NCBI GenBank assembly: GCA_022495995.1
Contig: JAFEMH010002081.1
Span: 124,001-188,000 of the forward strand
Source: Adenophora triphylla var. japonica
Taxonomy: Eukaryota; Streptophyta; Magnoliopsida; Asterales; Campanulaceae
DNA: 64,000 nucleotides
Direction: 5' to 3'
How positions within the stretch are numbered: the stretch's first letter is position 1; each line of letters opens with the position of its first letter. The position numbers and the translations under genes are program-made. Below the pieces are notes generated by a model. The model saw only the letters and a list, made by a program, of their open reading frames with translations. It was not told the origin of the DNA and did not search any database. Positions 58,276-64,000 of the stretch are shown here, piece by piece.

Positions 58276-60258
58276 TGATAGGCTAAAGTCGCACGCCCAT
58301 ATTACTTACCACGACTCGGCTACAAAACTGCAGCAAGGACAAGTCCAGGGCCGATCCACTGAAGAACGGTTATTTGTTTGCACAATTGTCACTTGACAAG
58401 ATTGGGGGTCTAAGATTGATTTTATTAAATTCCTAAGACGGGAATAAAAAACTAAGTTGTAAACAATTCAAGGAAAGCACTTTGGATCAATTATTTTCCC
58501 CGTCTGTCATTCAAATATCATCGGTTAACTCTTTTCACTTTTACCCTATTCACTCGATCACGAGATGTATTTCAATCTCTAGCTCTTTCTTTGATATTAA
58601 TTAATAGCAGTGACACACTCACTAATAATCCTAATCAATATTTAAACCTAACTGACTCAGTCTAGATTTACAATACCAATTGATTACCGATTTAAGAGAT
58701 TAAGATCGAGAACACGTTCTAATGTTATTTCAATTAGATACTTTTTTATTTTCTCCTACTTCACAATCCACCATGACACATGCATGGACTACAAAGTTGC
58801 TACTTGTGAAGCCCTAAATTGACACAATCTTAGGAGATTCTAGCAATAAATCAATACCCAAGATTCAACAATTGGCATAATTGTAAAACCCTAGAAATCA
58901 ATTCAATCAATCAATACAGAAGAAAATATAAATAGGACAAAAGATATGAAAAGAAATTAACCTCAATTGAAATCCAAGACGGTTCCAATAATTAAATCCA
59001 AAGCAAAAGTATTTAGTTCTCCATGAAAATTAATAAAGCTCTCTAGAAAAAATAAAGAGTAGGTCTGCTGAGAAACGCGTTTCTCCATAACTATGGAGAA
59101 ACGCGTTTTTAATAGCCAGAAACTATACATTTGATAACCAGAAGAAAATTTCTGGATATCAGTCTCAAAGGGTTCTGGATATCCAGAAGCTTTGGAACGG
59201 ATATCCAGAAGCTTTTGAGCGGATATCCAGAAACATATTTGAAGCCAAATCCAAGGCCAAGACCACAAATTGCTTATTTAAGGTTTCTGGATATCCAGAA
59301 ACCTTCAAATGTATATCCAGAAACCATCAAATGAATATCCAGAAACATATTTGAAGCCAAATCCAAGGCCAAGACCAGAAAATGCTTATTGAAGGTTTTA
59401 CGGATATCCGTAAACCTTCAATGTATATCCGTAAACCATCAAATAAATATCCGTAAACATTTTGAAAGTTTCGGATATCATTTTGAAGGTTTACGGATAT
59501 CACTTTCATAAGCTTCTGGATATCCTTTCAAAGGGTTCTGGATATCCAGAACCTTTGAGACTGATATCCAGAAGTAACCATGTGACAAGGTCATGGCCAA
59601 TACAAAAAGTTTCTGGATATCCTTTCAATAGCTTCTGGATACCCGTAACCCGTTTCTCCATAACTTATGGAGAAACGCGTTTCTCCCTAGATTTTACGAA
59701 AAATAAATGTTCGACCCTCAAATTATTGTAAAAGGAAATATATATACTTCCACCCTAAAAACCTAAATTAAAAAGGAAAAGAAAAGGAAAAATAAAAAAA
59801 AAACTTTCCTAAACCCAAGCCAAGAAAGAAAATAAAGAAAAAAAGAAAATCAAAATGGTTTCCAAACCTCATGCCGGGCAAAAGGGAACGATCAAAGTCA
59901 ACAGCGAAGTTGAATGGGAGTAGCACGATTCATGCTTAATTTTTATGTCGTGCTGAATCAGGAAACGAGTCGTGAATAGTGTCACCACTCGTGCCATTGT
60001 TTCCAATCCAGTTTCCAGCTTTTCACTTTGGTCACTATACTTTCCATCTTTTCAGTTTGGCCCATGAACTTTATATTTTCAGCTTACTCCCCAATTTTCC
60101 ATAATTGCAGTTTGGTCCCTAGATTACAATAATATCACACTAAATCCTCTCAATACATATTTCACTCAAATTACATCAAACCTATACTAAATACATGAAA
60201 ATAAAGAATAATAGGAACGGAGAACATCGGAAATAAATAGTATAAATCTGTCCTATCA
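58276..60258 (-). repeat. Gypsy LTR, U7, interrupted by foldback element
   Basis: TGATAGGC...GTCCTATCA, 1,983 bp. Subtracting the 642-bp insertion and its 9-bp duplication leaves 1,332 bp, the normal length. Confidence 0.87.
59057..59698. mobile_element. 642-bp non-autonomous foldback/MULE-like element with GGATATCC arrays
   Basis: Absent from the four other gypsy LTRs. Flanked by a 9-bp target duplication AAAAATAAA (59048-59056 and 59699-59707), within the 8-11 bp range typical of Mutator-like elements. Both ends contain the palindrome GAGAAACGCGTTTCTC (59070-59085 and 59670-59685) and each end can fold on itself with an 11-bp stem. The interior has at least eight GGATATCC palindromes, most inside longer palindromes (TTCTGGATATCCAGAA), and a 112-bp tandem duplication (59231-59342 and 59343-59460). 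No coding capacity. Confidence 0.8.
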
Positions 60259-61196
60259 AAGAGGCGGGCCCCTTCTCCCAGATATCAAAGACAAATCCAT
60301 AAGAAGGATCACGAGGTTTGTCTAGAACTAGCAACCTTTTCTTAGTAGGCTAACATCCACTAATATAACGAGGAGGTCCCCCTTCTCCAACAGAGTTAAT
60401 ATCAGCAACAACCTGCTGGAGACGGATACATGTGATATTATTAATTGATATAGCACAGTTAAGCAGAAAAATGATAGGTTGTACAATTATCATAGGGAAA
60501 GGAGAAAAATTCAGATGATAATTGTATTAAACAGTTACTAATTCTTATGAAGGAGAAGCAAGATTATAGAGAACAAAGCATTTAGAGAAAATTGATTGAA
60601 AGTACGCGTAGAAGTCATTAACTAGTGATAACATACTAGTCCTTGAACAAGTGCAGCTAGATAACATGGATAGGTCTAAAATGAAGATTCACCTTGGCTT
60701 TAGCTTACAAGGCCCTGAATGACTTGTAGATTTAAATAAGAGGGTCTAGAATTTGAGATACACCTGACAATCAAAGGCAGGCCAAAAAATTTCCGGCATT
60801 AAAAAAAAAAGAGAGAGAGATACACCTGACATGTTCACTATAATTGTAGTAGAACAACTCTTGCCGACTCATATTTGGTGAAATCGCAGATGTAAGTTGT
60901 TTAAGTTATTTTTAACCTCATAGATTGAGCTGCAAACTGTTTTGTAAATGATAAACGAAAAGCTCAAAATGCAAGAGTCATTGAGAACAGATGTGCATGA
61001 ATATGTGAGGCAATTGTTTCAACTGATAATTTTCCATTTGCTTCAAAATTTACAAGAGAATGTAAAAAGCTGTCAAAACTACAATATACAGCTCTCCAAT
61101 TATAATCTACTTTCAACTACTTCTATTCCCAGAAAATAGCGTTCTAAATGCTCTGCAAAATTTTGTGGTCACGCAGGCCAGCTTCACATGTTTGAC

Positions 61197-61499
61197 TCAT
61201 AATCTGCTCAAGCAAGAAGTGACATCAATGAATAGATCCTCTGTGCAAGGAATCGTCAAACCACCCATTGGGTGATCAAACCCAAACTCTTCCTCAGCTT
61301 GACTAAGCAACTCCTGGAATAATGGTTGAGTCAAGAATGATACTGGTATCACAAATCTTTTCTTTTCCTCCTCACCCACATATACTGCAAAATAGCCTTT
61401 TGGAACATATGCGGTTGTGAGTGTTTTGTGATTTGAGTTGAACGACGGCCTTCTAAGAATCTTCTTAGCAGGAAGGATCTGCGGCATACGAATAGCCAT
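61197..61499 (-). CDS. SAUR-family protein, copy 4 (variant)
   Basis: Intact 100 aa. It differs from copies 1-3 in the N-terminal region (Arg to Gln at 8, Pro to Leu at about 27, Asp to Tyr at about 31); the SAUR core is unchanged. TATA-like box 61634-61641, TGTCTC 61865-61870. It is the most diverged copy and therefore probably outside the recent 12.2-kb amplification. 60621-61196 is its 3' flank. Confidence 0.92.
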   Translation of the reverse strand: MAIRMPQILPAKKILRRPSFNSNHKTLTTAYVPKGYFAVYVGEEEKKRFVIPVSFLTQPLFQELLSQAEEEFGFDHPMGGLTIPCTEDLFIDVTSCLSRL

Positions 61500-61855
61500 G
61501 ATTTTTCAAGAATATATTTTAAAGATAGAACAAGTGAGAAGAAGAAAGTATAAGTCAAATGATTGAGTGAGAACCTAACTGTTTGCTTAGAGTTTGTGAA
61601 GATTTGTGTTGTTAATGAGTTAAGCTCTGTGGGTACTTATAGATGTCATGGATAAATCTATGATACTTAAATTTGGGAATGGGTGGTGATGAGGCGTTTT
61701 GGACATTAGAACAACTGTGCGGGACAATAACATGTGACATTAAACATGGCTTTGTCTTCCAACTAATCATCAAGAATTCATGATATTTGATAGCTCAACC
61801 ATACAATTTCGAACAATGGTGTCCTACCAATTCCGGACCATGATTCTTACCAAAC

Positions 61856-62476
61856 CTCTAGACTTGTCTCACCTCCGGGCTTAAAATGTTTGAGACTTAT
61901 CATGACATATAATATGATAACATAGTCATACTACTGACGATTTTTCGCAAAACAAGACCATATGCTATTGTCTTAAAGTTTTCCCATGTGCTATTGTCTT
62001 TCACTCTTCCATCATCCAAATGCGTATTATTATTCTTAGAACCAACACATAGAACCAACACACACACAACTGATACTAAGACAACCATATATTCTAGTTT
62101 GTCAGTGCTTTCTTCACCTGGTCGATTCCTTGGTAAAAGAAACAACACTCTTATGCTAAGCCGAAATTAAAGGAGTTTGAAGCGGCTAGACTCTATGTTC
62201 TCCTTAACTGTGATGAGGTTGAAGATTATTTGAAGTAAGTCCTTATTTTTTAGTACGTAATTTCAATCCTAATAAAATTTCTTTCAATTATACAATTGAT
62301 TTTTAATAACCATATAACAAAAAATGCAGAATGTTTGAAGAACAGGCTAGTGATTTGGGGCCATATTTGATTTCGATTAGGACAGACAAAGAGTTTCCCG
62401 AATGGTTTAACAAATACGTAAAAGTCTATTCATTTGCTCATTTTTTTTAGTATATTCAATATTAGTTATTTATTTG
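61856..62476. repeat. Tandem unit U8 (first 620 bp only)
   Basis: Includes the upstream region of SAUR copy 4 and the first TNP2 blocks (62152-62420). A 13-bp local duplication (AGAACCAACACAT) lies near 62039-62055. It is cut by insertion of the right-edge copia LTR. Confidence 0.88.
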
Positions 62477-63701
62477 TGAAAGGCCCTTTGTTGATATGTA
62501 GATGATCAGACAGCTATGGTTTGACTTAGCTGTCAGATGATTGTTGAATTGTGCAGCGGAATAAGAGAAGCTTGAAATAATGATAGGACAAAGAACACAA
62601 AGAAATAATGCAAGTGTGTGAATGTGATTGCGTAAATGTAATAACACGTAGAATTTAAAGTGGTTCGTAGTTCACTCCTCCTACATCCACCCCCACTGTC
62701 AATCTTGACAAGTGAGATCAATTTTATTATAATCTTTAATCAACAAAAATTACAAATGATTGATTTAGGCAAGTTCCTTGAACTTCCTCTTCCTAATTAG
62801 TACAAATCAACTAGGGATACACTTAAAGTACGCCTCAAGTGTTTTTACAACTTGAAGTACAGCCTCAAGATTTTACAAAACAACTAATACACTCAAAGTA
62901 CGTCTTGAGTGTTTACAAACTAATTCTACACCTAAAGTACAGCCTTAGGATTTTGGAATTTGTGAATTAACACACTAGGGTTGTTTGTTGTTGAAGCAGA
63001 GGTTTTGGGGTGAGGGTTTTGGTTTGGAACAGGGTTTAAAGGGTAGGGATTGATGCGTGTGTGTGTGGATTACAGGAGGTGTGTGTGGGTGTAAGGGAAA
63101 GGTTTTGGACCGTGAAAAAGAGTATTTTTCAAGAGTAGTTTATGTAGAGGATGAACTCCTCTATTTATACCCTTCAATGTAGCCGTTGGAATATGACTGG
63201 CAGCCTACATTAATGAGCCTTGACTGGTCTTTGCCCCACTTGTCCACTTGCAGTATTCATGAGCCGGCTTGAGCCGCGGCTTGAGCCGAGAGCTTCTAAG
63301 GTCTTCATGGTCTTCATTGGTCTTCAATGGTGAACTTGACAAATGAAGACCGGTTCCACTTTGGTTGAGATTGTGGTAGCAGATTGAGACAAAGTGATGG
63401 CTATCAGAGGAATGAAGTCATAGCCGCGATCATACTAAGGCTTAGCTATCGTAGATGTTCTCTAATAAGGACTGAGATGCACTTGATGATCTTGATAGTT
63501 AAGATAGGGAATATGATTCATGTTATTGATTGAATGTAACCAATGTATAAGATAGAATCATAACTGTCATACTCATAGCTGTCAGATAAACTGAAAGATG
63601 AATATAACAGATTTCCTCTTTTGATATAAACCCTGTTCTATATATATATTACTTTATCAAAACCAACTAACTAAGACATTGATCAAAGTTAGGTCCTAAC
63701 A
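62477..63701 (-). repeat. 3' LTR of a second copia subfamily (element E), 1,225 bp
   Basis: Starts TGAAAGGCC and ends GGTCCTAACA on the + strand, followed by a PPT. It shares the termini and a block around 62655-62720 with the A-D LTRs but differs elsewhere, so it is a related, older or separate subfamily inserted independently into U8. Confidence 0.87.
62819..62949. repeat. Four consecutive covarying hairpins in the element E LTR
   Basis: About 40-bp imperfect repeats, each an inverted repeat around AGTAC: ACACTT/AAGTGT (62819-62842), CTTGA/TCAAG (62851-62869), ACACTCAA/TTGAGTGT (62889-62912) and CCTAA/TTAGG (62931-62949). Stem sequences differ between copies but remain paired, while the loop core AGTAC is constant. 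Confidence 0.7.
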
Positions 63702-63717
63702 ATTTCCCCCTCTTTGG
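63702..63717 (-). other. Element E polypurine tract
   Basis: On the minus strand CCAAAGAGGGGGAAAT abuts the 3' LTR, matching that of copia B. 63718-63942 is 3' untranslated sequence with nothing else recognised. Confidence 0.85.
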
Positions 63718-63942
63718 TAAAGGAAGATCTATTTAGAACAAGTCTTTACAGTTAATGATAAGAGAAATACTAATGAAAGAAATAATTCAGGGATTCATAT
63801 CATGCACAAGTAATCAGAATGAGTTTGAAATACTTGGATTTGATCTCAAAATGAGAGAAGATCACAAATTACAGCCATTCAAACACAAAACCAAACAAAA
63901 GATTGTTTCAACCACAAAAAATGTCAACAAAGTACAATTCAG

Positions 63943-64000
63943 TCATCAGCAAGTTGATCATAAAATTCTTCTCTTTCTTGTCTTACTGAAAGGAGCTCAT
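63943..64000 (-). CDS. Element E extra ORF 2, C-terminal end (partial)
   Basis: The last 18 codons before TGA (63943-63945) align in character with the copia B ORF 2 end: 'RQEREEFYDQLADD' against 'EARRERDEFSD'. It continues beyond the window. Confidence 0.55.

Larger units (their letters stand above)
56362..61855. repeat. Tandem unit U7 (complete, short TNP2 type)
   Basis: The only complete short-type unit, showing what U3 and U5 looked like before truncation. It is somewhat more diverged than the others and carries a foldback insertion in its gypsy LTR. Confidence 0.9.

Noticed and set aside
59141..59640. GGATATCC array as a CRISPR array
   Set aside because: Plant DNA, irregular spacing, palindromic 8-16 bp motif, no cas genes.
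59131..59731. ORFs inside the foldback element and across its ends
   Set aside because: They arise from the repeated GGATATCC motif (Ser-Gly-Tyr-Pro repeats) and cross the element boundary.

Overview
The window is plant nuclear DNA, most likely from a eudicot. It carries SAUR auxin-response genes, CACTA (TNP2-type) transposase remnants, a Ty3/gypsy LTR with an Athila/Tat-type primer binding site, and large Ty1/copia elements primed by initiator-Met tRNA. No finer taxon can be read from the sequence. Nothing bacterial or viral was seen.

Layout: almost everything belongs to one tandem array. The base unit U (about 5.2 kb) holds, left to right, a TNP2/DUF4216 transposase remnant (+ strand), a gypsy fragment (minus strand: gag start, PBS, 1.32-kb LTR), an unidentified coding-like scrap, and an intact SAUR gene (minus strand). 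Eight full or partial units are present: U1 10428-14483, U2 26703-31942, U3 31943-33400, U4 38881-44161, U5 44162-45621, U6 51092-56361, U7 56362-61855, U8 61856-62476. Four minus-strand copies of one copia element separate them: A 1-10427, B 14483-26702, C 33401-38880, D 45622-51091. All four 5' LTRs meet U at the same base, so they descend from one insertion copied with the flanking DNA. U2 to D forms a higher-order repeat of about 12.2 kb (copia, long U, short U). A related but distinct copia subfamily (LTR 62477-63701) enters at the right edge.

The copia element (about 13 kb when whole) reads, in its own direction: 5' LTR, PBS, gag with a CCHC knuckle and coiled coil, a candidate 73-nt intron, protease, integrase, RT, RNase H, then two extra env-position ORFs, the first resembling the plant transposon protein domain. 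Copy B also keeps a 1.4-kb segment with a 326-aa ORF on the opposite strand behind its own TATA box; copy A has lost it by deletion between 7-bp repeats. Several disabling lesions are shared by all copies, so the locus grew by DNA duplication rather than by fresh transposition.

Four intact SAUR genes (31.3, 43.5, 55.7 and 61.2 kb) are the only clearly host-type genes. Each keeps a TATA-like box and an upstream TGTCTC auxin element. Other notable structures are a 642-bp foldback element full of GGATATCC motifs in the U7 gypsy LTR, perfect inverted repeats in the copia LTRs, a row of four covarying hairpins in the right-edge LTR, a 10-mer (TAGCTGTCAG) scattered through the copia family, and clustered CTG/CAG-centred differences that look like sequencing or base-calling artefacts.
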